A stretch of 50,327 bases of DNA, from contig JAADVB010000136.1 of NCBI GenBank assembly GCA_023334545.1, positions 1-50,327 of the forward strand, written 5' to 3'. The first letter of the stretch is position 1. Every line of letters begins with the position of its first letter. This document shows positions 1 to 10,112 of this stretch, in pieces. The translations under genes were made by a program, and so were the position numbers. Below the pieces are notes generated by a model. It saw nothing but the letters and a program-made list of their open reading frames with translations, did not search any database and was not told the DNA's origin. This DNA is from Salisapilia sapeloensis. Its lineage: Eukaryota; Oomycota; Peronosporomycetes; Peronosporales; Salisapiliaceae.

Positions 1-422
1 AGAAATGTGCAACGATACGGATGTTCCAAAGTTGGCTGTTCGATTGCCGCTAAGACCTGGGCATCTGTCACCGGTTGTCCGGCATAACTCGCACTTTGTA
101 AACCTGCTGCCTCGTCGCCGTATTCGAGACTGAATAAAAGGTCATCCATATTGCTCGAGATCGTCCCATTACCGACGATGACTCGAGGCATTTGCCATCC
201 AGCACTATCGGTGTAAGAATTTTTCACCACGCGTCGAGATGGGAGCCGCTCACGGTACATGGTTACATTGTTGAACGACTTGATCGCTTTCCAGCGTTTC
301 TCATCCACCTTCCGAGGTACTGAACGATCAAACTTCGGATAATGCCTGAGCATTTCGTGGACATGTATCATCTCAATTCGCTTACAGTCAGCCTTCTTTT
401 CATCCGATAGAGAAGTCTTCAT
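1..422 (-). CDS. START-like domain protein, 5' part only (runs off left edge)
   Basis: The minus strand is open from ATG at 422 to the window edge, about 140 residues. An in-frame TAG lies upstream of the ATG, which fixes this start. The product begins MKTSLSDEKK and has a Trp/Tyr-rich stretch (KRWKAIKSFNNVTMYRER) followed by a PRVIVGNGTISSNMDDLLF segment. This layout matches the beginning of the START-like lipid-binding domain found in large oomycete families, which often also carry a FYVE finger. The complete gene at 2938-4230 has the same order (Trp/Tyr-rich, then KFLIVGKVPGTVSDFQYG), so the two are distant paralogs. The C-terminal half and any zinc finger lie outside the window. Ligand and function are unknown. 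The assignment to the family rests on motif order rather than an alignment. Confidence 0.7.
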   Translation of the reverse strand, partial: MKTSLSDEKKADCKRIEMIHVHEMLRHYPKFDRSVPRKVDEKRWKAIKSFNNVTMYRERLPSRRVVKNSYTDSAGWQMPRVIVGNGTISSNMDDLLFSLEYGDEAAGLQSASYAGQPVTDAQVLAAIEQPTLEHPYRCTF

Positions 423-1983
423 ATGCGTCTGCTGTCCATTGTGCTGCCATGGCTTTAACTATATTGTCAGTGTGCTGATTAAAAAATGAAGAGAATTCAC
501 TCTGCGCTAGGCATTTTATGCCCTCGAACCCTTCAATTGCATAGCCTTTGTACCCCCTGAGGGAACAGATCCCAGTCCCACCCTCCGTGAAGTACTGATA
601 TCGTAACTCGCGGAATTATCAGACTGCTTGAAGTGTCTGCTTCAAGCAAATAATTTGTTTTTTGTATACGGCAATTACCAAGATGGTGGGAAATGACAAT
701 ACCAGGATTTTAAGCTGTATTCATAACCAGAGATAATGTGTGTTTTTCAGGTGGGCGGGCTGTTTCTCCCAGCAACTCAATACACCTAAGCAATCCTATG
801 ATAACAATGAGAGCTAGGCTGTGAAAATAGCTCCGGGCTCGAAGGAATTTGGCGTGCTCATGTCCATCCTATTTATATGTAGATTTAAATAAACGGGATC
901 AAGCAAGTATTTTGTGCTAGAAAGAATCAGTTTTCCACCGATAGGCAGGTATTGCTTTCAATTGGAGCATATAAGTTCCCTAATTGTGTTCATGCTGAGA
1001 ATGTATAGAGAAGCATATAGTACAGGTTGCTATCGCTTCGACCTCATCGGCACGTGGGATCCTTTCCACGACATTTCATCCTCGTTCCAGACCTCCCACT
1101 AGTTTCTGATGCACCTATTATAACCTTGATTTGCTTTAAATTACTTTAAGCACTTTGCATGCGCGGATTCCTGACTCCCAGCAAATCTGATAAGGTCTGA
1201 ATTACCGGTAACCTGGTGGAACAAGGAATTGCAGCGCCGTACTGTTGCTTGTGCACTCGCGTTGCCATTTAGACCTGAGCAACAACATAAGACATGATAA
1301 GCATGATGGCAACGGGATCCTGTACTTGCTCGAATAAACTGGACTTCTGATCAGGACCGTTGTCAATGAAAATGGTACTTCTGTGCTGATAGCTAGAACT
1401 ACATAACGTCTTGCGGATGTATAGCTGAGCCATGCTAACGAAATGCCATTCGATACGCAACTTTTCATATTTCCACGACAGCATAGAGCTTTCTTCCGAC
1501 GGATAAATCTCGTTTTGCGTAGAAGCGGCATTGAAGTGCCGACCGGAAAGACATGGTAGTCCGCAGCAAAAGTTCGTGCGCACGTCGTTGAACACCCGGT
1601 GTAGATAAGTGCATGTCGCTTGTAAAGTGACGATCAGCACAGGCTGAATCCAACCGCGAACATCGCTTCAACGATTTTATCGAAGCGTCCGACCTCACCA
1701 GATCATGCGCAGTGGTATCTTCAAGTTCGTATGTTAGCCGAATTAAGCGTTTGATGGCTTTTTCCCTTGCTCCTCAGGCGCCAAAGAGGGCTAGGCAGAC
1801 AACACTTCCCATCGTCTAGGCAAATTACGAAGAATCGGGTGTAAACGCAGGTGGGCATGACTCGATGTTCGTCGCTTTTATGCGTGATTCACAACGAAAG
1901 TGAAGATATAAGATCTATTGTACACACAGACTCGTCTTATGGTCGGTATCGATGTGTCTGATCGCTTCGAAATTGTTTAGAGT
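423..1983. other. Long intergenic stretch with a possible decayed gene
   Basis: No convincing gene was found here. Between about 1202 and 1698 the minus strand has three overlapping open frames (62-123 codons) in different phases, none with family motifs and two starting at non-ATG codons. This could be a decayed or spliced gene, or chance. The rest is AT-rich with scattered stops in all frames. Confidence 0.35.
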
Positions 1984-1999
1984 GCTCATTCCCACTTTG
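1984..1999 (+). promoter_or_regulatory. Oomycete-type core promoter (Inr/FPR-like) of the decarboxylase gene
   Basis: The sequence GCTCATTCCCACTTTG lies about 44-59 bases before the ATG at 2043. It closely resembles the 16-nt oomycete core promoter GCTCATTYBNCAWTTT, which combines an initiator and a flanking promoter region around the transcription start. The first ten bases fit fully; the last part fits partly. This supports both the start codon choice and the oomycete origin. Confidence 0.55.
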
Positions 2000-2042
2000 G
2001 CTCTCCATCCAGCAAGCGCTCGCAACTCGACTATAAACCAAA

Positions 2043-2579
2043 ATGGTCTTGACGATCCCAGGCTACCACACCAACACTCCACTTCATCCGTCCTTTGACG
2101 AAGACATTCGTGACAAGCACTTGATCTATGATTACAATGCGGAAGACGAGGATGGAAGACCGCAAAAGTGGCGCTATGAGATGTACTTCCAGACCGAGTC
2201 TCGGATTGTATACTCCATCCACGGGGGTCCTATGGCTGGTCGCCTCAACTACCAGACAGTTGCTTTCCAGTGCATTCGCCCAGGCGAACTGTGGCAATGC
2301 AACTGGCTCGAAGAGACCGGTACCATTGTAAGCCTCGTATACGATATTAAGAACAAGAAAATTACGACCATGGGTGGTTTTTCGAAAGGTCATTGGGAGC
2401 ACAACAAGGAAGCACTCGGCGATAAGCGTAACCCAGAGGATTATGCACGCTGGAGAAAGCTTGCGGAGTACGGTAACAACCGCGACCGTCTCATCCTGAG
2501 TGAGCAGGCAGACATTCTTGAAACCTTCACTGGTAAAGGTAACCTTGAGCCAGTGAATCCTAACTGCGAGACGCTATGA
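2043..2579 (+). CDS. Phenolic acid decarboxylase (PAD family)
   Basis: A single-exon gene of 178 residues. PAD enzymes remove CO2 without a cofactor from p-coumaric, ferulic and caffeic acid, giving 4-vinylphenols. The protein has the family pattern: IYDY near residue 28, HGGPMAGR near 60, and WLEETGT near 88. The four residues known to act in bacterial PAD (Tyr11, Tyr13, Arg41, Glu64 in Bacillus numbering) line up with Tyr29, Tyr31, Arg67 and Glu90, so the active site appears complete. Length matches the usual 160-180 residues. There is no signal peptide, so it should act in the cytosol. The family is mainly bacterial and fungal; its presence here suggests horizontal transfer. A role in detoxifying plant hydroxycinnamates is an inference. 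Confidence 0.88.
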   Translation: MVLTIPGYHTNTPLHPSFDEDIRDKHLIYDYNAEDEDGRPQKWRYEMYFQTESRIVYSIHGGPMAGRLNYQTVAFQCIRPGELWQCNWLEETGTIVSLVYDIKNKKITTMGGFSKGHWEHNKEALGDKRNPEDYARWRKLAEYGNNRDRLILSEQADILETFTGKGNLEPVNPNCETL

Positions 2580-2937
2580 CTCCATCGAGCACTCACTTGA
2601 GTTGTCATGATTGTCCAATCTTCACTTTTCCATGCTGCAGGTCCAAGCGGAAAGAAGTCGTAGATAGCTGCAACGATAATATACTTGTGGAATATATTGC
2701 TCCTATATTCCTGAATCATACGAGAGAAAATTTGTCTAGATTTATGAGCTTTATCAGACACAGCACCGACACCGCCTTAGCCGAGCTGTCTTCCAATTGT
2801 ATCTATAAAAAGGATCTCATTAAAAACTACTCGCAATACGAACTCTACAAAAATCACTTCACATTCGCAAGTATCAACATGAACAATTCACCTTACGGCA
2901 GCAAAAACGCATGTGTATTTACCTAGACAGACTCCTC

Positions 2938-4230
2938 TTAGATTGTAACAATGATTGCACCACTTGAATTACGATCTCGGAAATCCTCGTCCGATGGCTT
3001 TTGGTCAGCGGGATTGATAGCATCGTCGTACGAAGCAGTTAGGTCGATGTCACCGCTTCTCGGCGTGACGTCCGACAGCGAGTTAGACGCTATAGCAAGA
3101 CTTTCCAGAGTCAACTCTACTGAATTATCCATGGACGCTTCCAAGTCTTTCCGGATGCACACTTCCGCGCTAATGCGACTTGTACTAAGAACGCATCCTT
3201 TACAAAACAAGAATGTCTTCAGCTTCAGCACGTTCCGATCGACATTCATAACGATACGGCGACGCGTTTTACATCGACCACAAAGCTGCTGGCGACATAG
3301 AATGCAAATGCCATGACTGATCCAAGACTTTCCGGATCCACAGCCACCAGCACAGCTCATCTTCGACGTTTCGTTTCGTGAAGACTTGTTCTTGAAAGAC
3401 CGTTGCATCATCCAGTGTAGCTTTCTGGATCTACCAGCCTCGCCGACTAGAGCTGATGTAGCGAGAAACATGCTCACAGACTTAGTCGAAGCTATTTCTG
3501 GAAGCGAACCCATTGTAGCCATATATCCAGTATGGTATAGCTCGACAAAGTTGGCATCCAACTGGCGTCGGAGATAGCAGAACGAGCCCTTTGCTCGCAC
3601 AACTCCATTGTTTGTATGCGTCTCACGAATATCAACTGAGTGAGCGATAAAGTAGCCAATTTGTTGGCCATCTTTTCCAACTGTCATGCCCATTCTAAAG
3701 ACCATCACGATGTCCCTTACATCAACGAATGGAATAATCGATTTGCCCATGATCAAGCGTACGATTGCACAGCTCTGGTACGGTTGCTCAGCGGTTGGCT
3801 CCTCGATTGTACACAAAAATTGAGTGTACAATAAGTTGTCACCAACGTACGTAGATCGCGCATGCCAGTCCGCTGCTTTGCACGAAAGATCTCCGTATTG
3901 AAAGTCGCTGACTGTCCCTGGAACTTTGCCAACGATGAGAAATTTAGGAACCGATTGATTGGGATCCGTGACCGTATAGCCGCCCCCTGGAGTCTTGAGC
4001 ATGCGAGGAGACTCACGAACGTTTCTTCGGTCTCGGTACATGTGCCAGTGGTCAACTCTTTGGACTGGTTTCCAGTAAGCAGTATCCACTTGTCTCTTGT
4101 ATTTGATTCGATGCTCTTCAAATTCTGAAATTGTTTTCTGCAGAATCTCGTCAGTCATTTGCTTTAACTGGGTTTCAGACTCTGGTCGTAGCGCAATGCT
4201 TGACGGAACATCAGCTAAATACTTTTCCAT
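2938..4230 (-). CDS. START-like domain protein with a C-terminal FYVE-like Cys finger
   Basis: A single-exon protein of 430 residues. Residues 1-260 have the features of an oomycete START-like domain, with a Trp/Tyr-rich start, the KFLIVGKVPGTVSDFQYG segment and alternating strand-like hydrophobic blocks. Residues about 290-350 contain four Cys pairs (CAGGC, CILC, CGRC, CKGC) spaced like a cross-brace FYVE-type zinc finger, but without the RHHCR signature that binds phosphatidylinositol 3-phosphate. The C-terminal 80 residues are acidic and Ser-rich. Start-like proteins bind lipids at membranes; the actual ligand here is unknown. It shares its family with the truncated gene at the left edge. 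The ATG at 4230 is supported by the promoter-like motif just upstream. Confidence 0.8.
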   Translation of the reverse strand: MEKYLADVPSSIALRPESETQLKQMTDEILQKTISEFEEHRIKYKRQVDTAYWKPVQRVDHWHMYRDRRNVRESPRMLKTPGGGYTVTDPNQSVPKFLIVGKVPGTVSDFQYGDLSCKAADWHARSTYVGDNLLYTQFLCTIEEPTAEQPYQSCAIVRLIMGKSIIPFVDVRDIVMVFRMGMTVGKDGQQIGYFIAHSVDIRETHTNNGVVRAKGSFCYLRRQLDANFVELYHTGYMATMGSLPEIASTKSVSMFLATSALVGEAGRSRKLHWMMQRSFKNKSSRNETSKMSCAGGCGSGKSWISHGICILCRQQLCGRCKTRRRIVMNVDRNVLKLKTFLFCKGCVLSTSRISAEVCIRKDLEASMDNSVELTLESLAIASNSLSDVTPRSGDIDLTASYDDAINPADQKPSDEDFRDRNSSGAIIVTI

Positions 4231-4274
4231 GGGATGCGTGTTGCGTTATACAGCGGAGCCTCTTTGGTCAGACG

Positions 4275-4291
4275 AAAGTTGTGAAATGATA
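4275..4291 (-). promoter_or_regulatory. Inr/FPR-like core promoter of the START-like gene
   Basis: On the minus strand the sequence TATCATTTCACAACTTT lies about 45-61 bases upstream of ATG 4230. TCATTTCACAA matches the centre of the oomycete core promoter TCATTYBNCAW, with mismatches at both ends. It was read by eye only. Confidence 0.45.
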
Positions 4292-5131
4292 GTGAGATCG
4301 GGTTTTGATACAGTAAAGACTTAAACGCGTTTCGTCACTTTGGATCAGCTTCTTGTCCCTTGCAAACCATCGACATCTTGTCCGACCAGCTTTCAATTAA
4401 GTCTCTACACTATCGCCATAACTTCGAGCATGCTTGAGTCAAGGTAACGAAGCCTCAGGCTCAATATCAATTGGAACTTGAAGGGTCTGATCCAGACGAA
4501 GTGCGCATTAATCCAGTTCTAGCGAGACTGCACCAGGCGAAAAGCTTCCAAATAACTTCGAAGTAGTCCAATGGAACCAAAGCAAAATAATTAACCACAC
4601 ATAGCATAATAAAAATTCCCTTTCCTTTGATGGTTAATGCGACATAGGGATAAATAAGATGATTATTGTCTTTATCGGTGTGCGAGCGTCTTCAGTATCA
4701 CCCTACCTTTGCTAAAGGCCATTTAAATAGGTAGGTGAGTCGGGTTGCTCTAGACCACATATCTGGCTTTTAATGTGTAAGGCATCAAATAATTACTGTC
4801 ATCTGGCATTCATTTGAAGCTCGCATCTTCTTTACCAGCGTTCATTTCACTACACTTCCAGAATGCTTCAAGTGGAACTGGTAGCTCATTTCAACGAAGC
4901 ATGTAATGTTTTAAAATGGAGCCATAGGAATATTATATTAGCATATACTAGTCATAAAGTCCATCAGGATAAATAGTAAAAAAGCAGGCACTTGCATCAT
5001 ACGCTAAGAGCCATTTCCACGTCCGTATCCTAGGTTACCACGTTCTGAACCCATTTCTGCGTAAGCAATGCAAGCGTGTCACGGTACCCCTAAAGTACCA
5101 TTTATAAACAACAAAACGTGCAAGCTCGAAA
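4292..5131. other. Intergenic region between divergent genes
   Basis: About 840 bases without a supported gene, presumably the promoters of the START-like gene (-) and the unknown gene starting at 5132 (+). I see no repeat or RNA gene. Confidence 0.6.
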
Positions 5132-6543
5132 ATGGATCAAGAGACTGGTGAAGAGTACGCTCCAGCGCCAGTTGATACGTCGAACGATCGCGGAAAGTCA
5201 TCTACAAAATCTAAACCTTCAAACGCGTTGTCGTACGCAAGTAAAATTGCTTCTGGTAGCTTTCGTCGATCACCAACGCAGCGCAAACAGGACGACTCAA
5301 TCCCAAGTCGCTCTCCACCTCGTTCTTCCCGAATGAAAGGAATAGCGACGGGTGCATTTACTAGTGCTGCAAGTATAGCATCAGTTGGTTTCTCCTCCAT
5401 TACGTCCGTTGGTTCTTCCTTTGGTACTAAACTTGCATCATCGTCTCAACAAGTACTCGATGCTTTCACTCCTCCAGAAGGCTTCGGTGGAAATGACGGC
5501 GAAGATGAGCACCCAGCCAGTGCTAATGGTATAAACGAAAACTCAGACCGTGTGTCCCAAACTCCCACAGAAACGGAGAGTAAATACCAACAGCTAGAAA
5601 TGAATCGAGCAGAAGAGCTTGAGCGCCTTGTGCAGTCTCGAAAGCAAGACTTTTTGTATATGAAACGCGTTATTGAAGACCGTCGTAGCTACTGTATGGC
5701 TGTCATTCAGGTCCAAGAGTCTCACGTGAAGCAATCACAGGAGACTGCATCATCCGTCCGACTGTCTATGCAGCATTACTACCTAGGTCTCAGCCTCGGG
5801 AAAATCCTAGACGCATGCACTTCTCCTCTTGTTACAGAGATACCACAGAAACTAGCAATGGACGCATGTCAATTGATGGAAGAGCTGGAATTCCACTTTG
5901 CCTCTTCAACCGTCCAAAGCATGGTACCTTCGTCGATCTTTCCTCTTTTCCATTCCTGACATCGCTATGACTATAGAAAATGATGGTGGCGACGAACACA
6001 ACACTGTATGAACCAGCACTCTCGTCCGTCGACGAAGCTCAGTACTCGCTGCAGAGCTCCTTCCGGCCCTCTCTATACAAATGGAATCAACGCCCTGTAT
6101 ACCGCAAACTCCTCACTCCATCCGTCGTATGCTCTTGCTTGCCACACCCTTATCGAAACGTACTAATCGTATATCAATAGCCTATTGCATTGGACGCTCG
6201 AGAAATACGACTGTCTCTATTCGACCTTTTGATCCTCCTGTACAGTAAGTTTCTGGAGGAAGAGACCAGTTGGAAGAGCCAAGTGCTGTTCGAAACGATC
6301 GCTCGCTTCAATGACCGTGTCCAAGTATGTGCTGTCATTTGATGATACGATACAAAGCATCCTTAACGCTGTAAATAGAAACTAGTTCTCAATCCGTTGA
6401 AGAAAGAGATGGAAGTAGCCATGAAGTCAGCATTAACTGAGGAACTTGCGGTCGTCAGGAATTCATTTTCATCCAAATCGTATGTGGAAGCAAGGAAGAG
6501 CTCAAAAGCTCCTCCAGATTCTTTATTCCAAGAAGAGACGTAG
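5132..6543 (+). CDS. Unrecognised Ser-rich and helical protein, four exons
   Basis: Exons 5132-5923, 5977-6096, 6181-6324 and 6379-6543 join in phase to 406 residues. The introns (53, 84 and 54 bp) have GT-AG ends, and the second contains a TACTAAT branch-like site. The N-terminal 150 residues are Ser/Gly/Pro-rich with repeated IAS/SVG patterns (GAFTSAASIASVGFSSITSV). From residue 150 onward the protein becomes helical and charged (ELERLVQSRKQDF, then SLFDLLILLYSKFLEEE), possibly coiled coil. No signal peptide or clear membrane segment was seen. I do not recognise the family. The joined reading stays open across all three introns and runs to TAG at 6541-6543, which supports the model. Confidence 0.7.
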
Positions 6544-6687
6544 GATATAAATCAGATCTTGTTTGCGTTGCTATTGAGATCTTCGGTCGTTCCATCCTTC
6601 AATCCGTTTCAATCACGTCTTGAAACGACCAGATTGACGAGCACTTGCTTCGACCCATCCTCCCTTTTCATCCAAAGAACTCAAGCA

Positions 6688-8188
6688 ATGTCTTCCGGTG
6701 ATAATCGTCCGCTATATGGCCACCCGCTCATGTGTGCCCAAGTGCCCACGAGTCACTTTCCAAAGTAGGATCTGTAGCTCCGTAGCCACCACTTTTACTC
6801 TAGCGAATCTAACACAACGTAGGAACTCGGTACCTGCACGAGTGGCCCATCAGCTCATCAAGGACGAGCTGGAACTGGATGGAAACCCCAAGATGAACCT
6901 TGCGTCCTTCGTGTCGACGTACATGGAGCCAGAGGCGGACGACATTATGATTGAAGGGCTGCGAAAGAATTATATCGACTTAGACCAGTATCCTCAGACT
7001 GCTGATATCCATAACCGGTGTGTCCAAATCTTGGCGAACTTGTATCATGCACCACTTGCCGAAGGAGTCAAGGCAACGGGCACGGGCTGTATCGGTTCGT
7101 CTGAAGCGATCATGCTTGCAGGTCTGGCCATGAAGCGCAAATGGAAAGATCGCCAACAAAAACAAGGACTACCGACAGACAAACCGAACATTGTTTTTGG
7201 ATCCAATGTCCAAGTGTGTTGGCACAAGATGTGCAAATACTTTGAGATTGAAGGCCGAGAGGCGGATGTGTCTCCTGATTGTCTTGTGCTGACGGCCGAA
7301 CGAGCTAAGCCTTTGATTGATGAAAATACGATCGGAGTGTGCGCCATCCTGGGCAGTACGTTCAATGGCGAGTACGAAGACGTGAAAGAGATTCATGAAA
7401 TGGTCGCGCAGATTAATGAAGAGCATGGATGGAATGTTCCAATTCACGTGGATGCTGCAAGTGGTGGTTTCATCGCACCTTTCTTGACACCTGAACTGGA
7501 GTGGGATTTTCGTCTTCCGTACGTCAAGTCGATCAACGTCAGCGGTCATAAATTTGGCCTCGTGTATGCAGGTATGGGCTGGGCGATCTGGCGAGAAGCT
7601 GAAGACCTGCCAGATGACCTCGTGTTCCACGTCAACTACCTCGGAGGTGACCAGGCAAGCTTTACGCTCAACTTTAGCAAAGGAGCTGGCAACGTCATTG
7701 CACAGTATTACAACATGCTACGGTTTGGATCGGACGGCTACAAGATGATCATGGAAGCGAGTATGGCGAACGCTGCCTACCTACGCAACGCACTAGAAGA
7801 CACCGGGTACTTTAGTATAGTAGACAAGCAGCAGATGCCTCTGGTGGCATTTGCATTAAAAGATACGAGTCATTATACGTGCTTTGACATCCAAGACAAG
7901 CTACGCAGTCGAGGCTGGATCGTCCCAGCCTACAACTGCTCCTGCGGTGCAGACTCGCTCGTCATCATGCGTGTGGTGGTGAAGCAGAACTTTACGCTCA
8001 ACATGGCCAACATGCTCGTGAACGACATACTTAAGGCGATCGGGTCACTCGAAAAGCACCACAGGTTGGCGGCGAGTAGCAACTTGACACCTCGGTCGAA
8101 GAAGTTATGTTTCCAAGACGTGGTGCATGCCATCCAGGCGAACATCCGCCACCAAAAGTCGGGCCAGGCAACACATGGTGTCTGCTAA
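6688..8188 (+). CDS. Glutamate decarboxylase (PLP-dependent)
   Basis: Exons 6688-6764 and 6823-8188 (58-bp intron) give 480 residues. The enzyme converts L-glutamate to GABA and CO2 using pyridoxal phosphate. Family marks are clear: the N-terminal LIKDELELDGNPKMNLASF block, TGTGCIGSSEAIMLAG near 112-126, HVDAASGGF near 234 with the PLP-nitrogen Asp236, and SGHKFG with the Schiff-base Lys269. The start at MSSGDNRP was preferred over a frame open through the intron, because splicing gives FPKNSVPARVAHQLI, which fits the family N-terminus. About 40 C-terminal residues extend past the bacterial enzyme and are basic with bulky hydrophobics (KKLCFQDVVHAIQ). In plants this position binds calmodulin; whether it does here is unknown. 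Likely cytosolic. Confidence 0.92.
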
Positions 8189-8235
8189 GTACCCAGACAT
8201 GCGGAAGGATACAATGTAGCATCAGATTGGAAGAG

Positions 8236-8433
8236 TCAATGTAATTTGGTGGCTACAGAGCCTACATTTCGCTTGATACTACGTTCTCTGCCTTTCTGAT
8301 CATCCGCATCAATCTTTCGTACCACTGTTTCCGGATCAGGTAAACCGCGACGGGAGACGAGTCGTAGGTTCAAAGAAATGCTGGCGTGAACGTTTCCTTG
8401 TATCCAGCGACGATTCGCCAGGCGAAAACGCAT
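8236..8433 (-). CDS. Small Arg-rich candidate protein, structure uncertain
   Basis: An open frame of 65 codons beginning MRFRLANRRW with even, gene-like codon use. The frame stays open five codons upstream of this ATG, so a short first exon further upstream is possible (for example ATG GGC AA near 8515 joined through a GT-AG intron). It ends 48 bases from the end of glutamate decarboxylase, in convergent orientation. No family recognised. It may be a chance reading frame. Confidence 0.3.
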   Translation of the reverse strand: MRFRLANRRWIQGNVHASISLNLRLVSRRGLPDPETVVRKIDADDQKGRERSIKRNVGSVATKLH

Positions 8434-8724
8434 GGATCCATAACGTCTACTCTATCTCCTTTCTCCTACGAATCGAATGAAAGAAGAATGGATGAAGAAC
8501 TTTTGTACTTGCCCATCCTTTAGCTAGTAGACATGATCAGGTATGCGTAAATTCACGTCAACTCTTCCCCATCACGGAATTGAATGCAAAATGCTCGTTC
8601 ATTATCGTAGCGAAAAACTTATTCCTACATGCCTTCGTACTAAAAAGCTCTTGTTTCCTACACTATCATACTCCTAAAAATGATACAAAAGTCGTCTCCG
8701 TTTCGCTACCTATTCTTGTCCGGC

Positions 8725-9732
8725 TTACTCGTGAAGCTGACAGACGCTGCCGCGGCGGACGGCGCGGCTGCAACCAGATCGTTCGCACCGCTTACCGCCG
8801 CCGTGAGAGATGCAGAAACCGTTGCCACGGTCCTTTTTCTGGCAGTCGCCCATTTGGCACTTGCGAATGCCTCCGTGAATGTAGCACCGGCCTTTGCGCT
8901 GCTGGCCGCGCGTGCATCCAGGGAATTCGCATCGCTTGCCACCACCGTGGGCTCGGCAGAATCCGCCGCCTTGCGAACTGCGGGTGCATCCACCGGGTCC
9001 GTCATACTGGCAGCGTGCGCCACCGCCGTGCGCCTTGCAGCGACTGTTGGACTGCGCACGACGCGTGCAGTTGGGCTCAATACACTTCTTTCCTTTGGCC
9101 GTTCGTGTCGCCTTGGCTTGCACCGTATTATCAGACACGCTTCGAATCGAACGTCGCTGCCGGCCCATCCTGGGTGACGGCTTCTTTTGTTCTTGCAGCG
9201 CGGCTGTCAATGGGTCTGCTCCAGGGGCTAAGAAGGAGGAAGAGATCCAGAGCGGGGAGACGGGCATGGCAAAAGAGGCGTCGCTCAGGTCGCTCGTGGT
9301 CGTGGGGCTCGTGTGGAGCTTGTCTTGCGATACCGACGACGACATCATGCGCTGGAAGGATGTGTCCCACATTTGGTCTTCAACTGAGAACATGGGCGGG
9401 GCGAACGAGTATGGCTGCATGGCGTCTAGGTGTGAGACACTGCGTGGGGTGTCGTTGTCCTGCCAGTCGTGTGGCATGCGCGACTGGAAGTGCATGGTCG
9501 GCAGTGGCTTGAAGTCGAAGGGTTCGAGCGATAGCGAGTTGTTGGAGGACGGCGGGGAGATGAGGTCGTCTGCGGCAGCAGAGGCGAGGTGCTGGAGGGA
9601 GTCCTCTAGATCGTTTCCGGCCATGAGGGAGGAGAAAATCTCGTCGGCAAAGGCCTCCGGTTCGGGTTTACAAGGGTGTTTTAAGGCCATGTTGGCAGAG
9701 GCGAGCGAATCGACAAATGGTGCTCCTTCCAT
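8725..9732 (-). CDS. WRKY19-like Cys/His repeat protein (copy 1)
   Basis: The protein has 335 residues from ATG 9732; the frame is open upstream, but no earlier ATG exists. The N-terminal 200 residues are Ser/Pro-rich, acidic and probably disordered. The C-terminal 125 residues hold five tandem units of about 23 residues with the pattern CxxxxCxxxxxxxxxxCxxHGGG, each with three Cys and one His that could bind zinc. Such proteins are often annotated WRKY19-like in oomycetes because this repeat occurs in plant WRKY19 fusions; no WRKY domain is present here. A nuclear, DNA-binding role is plausible but not shown. The paralog at 11827-12570 has the same five units. The antisense strand is also open because of GC-rich repeats and is rejected as a gene. 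Confidence 0.85.
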   Translation of the reverse strand: MEGAPFVDSLASANMALKHPCKPEPEAFADEIFSSLMAGNDLEDSLQHLASAAADDLISPPSSNNSLSLEPFDFKPLPTMHFQSRMPHDWQDNDTPRSVSHLDAMQPYSFAPPMFSVEDQMWDTSFQRMMSSSVSQDKLHTSPTTTSDLSDASFAMPVSPLWISSSFLAPGADPLTAALQEQKKPSPRMGRQRRSIRSVSDNTVQAKATRTAKGKKCIEPNCTRRAQSNSRCKAHGGGARCQYDGPGGCTRSSQGGGFCRAHGGGKRCEFPGCTRGQQRKGRCYIHGGIRKCQMGDCQKKDRGNGFCISHGGGKRCERSGCSRAVRRGSVCQLHE

Positions 9733-10112
9733 CGATTGTCTTGAAGGAAGATCTTTAATGGGACTTGAAAGCGCAGCTGAGAAGAACGCCGTTTCGTCTC
9801 TTCTCTTGGAATGCAAAGACTGGGTCGGTGATCAGACGAGGCGTGGACTCAAGAAAACCTCCGATGATCGCGCGTCTGGTGGCGGGCAAGATGCTTCCAC
9901 GATAGAACGTCTTCAGCACTAGGCGGTGAAAGGAAAAATAAGCCCAGGCCAAGGGCGTTTAGCAAGCACTGAAAGCACGCTGTAATGCCTTTTGAAGGGT
10001 ATGGTGGCTGCATTCAGAATGTGGCAAGTGTAGGTAGGTGGGTTGCAGAACCACGAAGAATGGGCGAACGTGGACGCCTCGAGTGGTGGATAGTTACTTG
10101 AACAACGTATGA
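9733..10112. other. Intergenic region upstream of WRKY19-like copy 1
   Basis: About 380 bases. A frame continues upstream of ATG 9732 without another ATG, so a 5' leader or spliced first exon cannot be excluded. Nothing else was seen. Confidence 0.4.

Noticed and set aside
914-1102. 62-codon plus-strand frame
   Set aside because: It starts at GTG, lacks features and has AT-rich, non-coding-like surroundings.
6698-6822. Start of glutamate decarboxylase at the unspliced upstream codon
   Set aside because: The first codon there is not the family start; splicing from ATG 6688 gives an N-terminus that fits the family.
8580-9512. 310-codon plus-strand open frame
   Set aside because: It is the antisense of the WRKY19-like gene; its Arg/Cys-rich composition is explained by the GC-rich repeat, and the minus-strand frame has the real CxxHGGG units.
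8894-9922. 342-codon plus-strand open frame
   Set aside because: It lies antisense to the same WRKY19-like gene and has no domain or start context.
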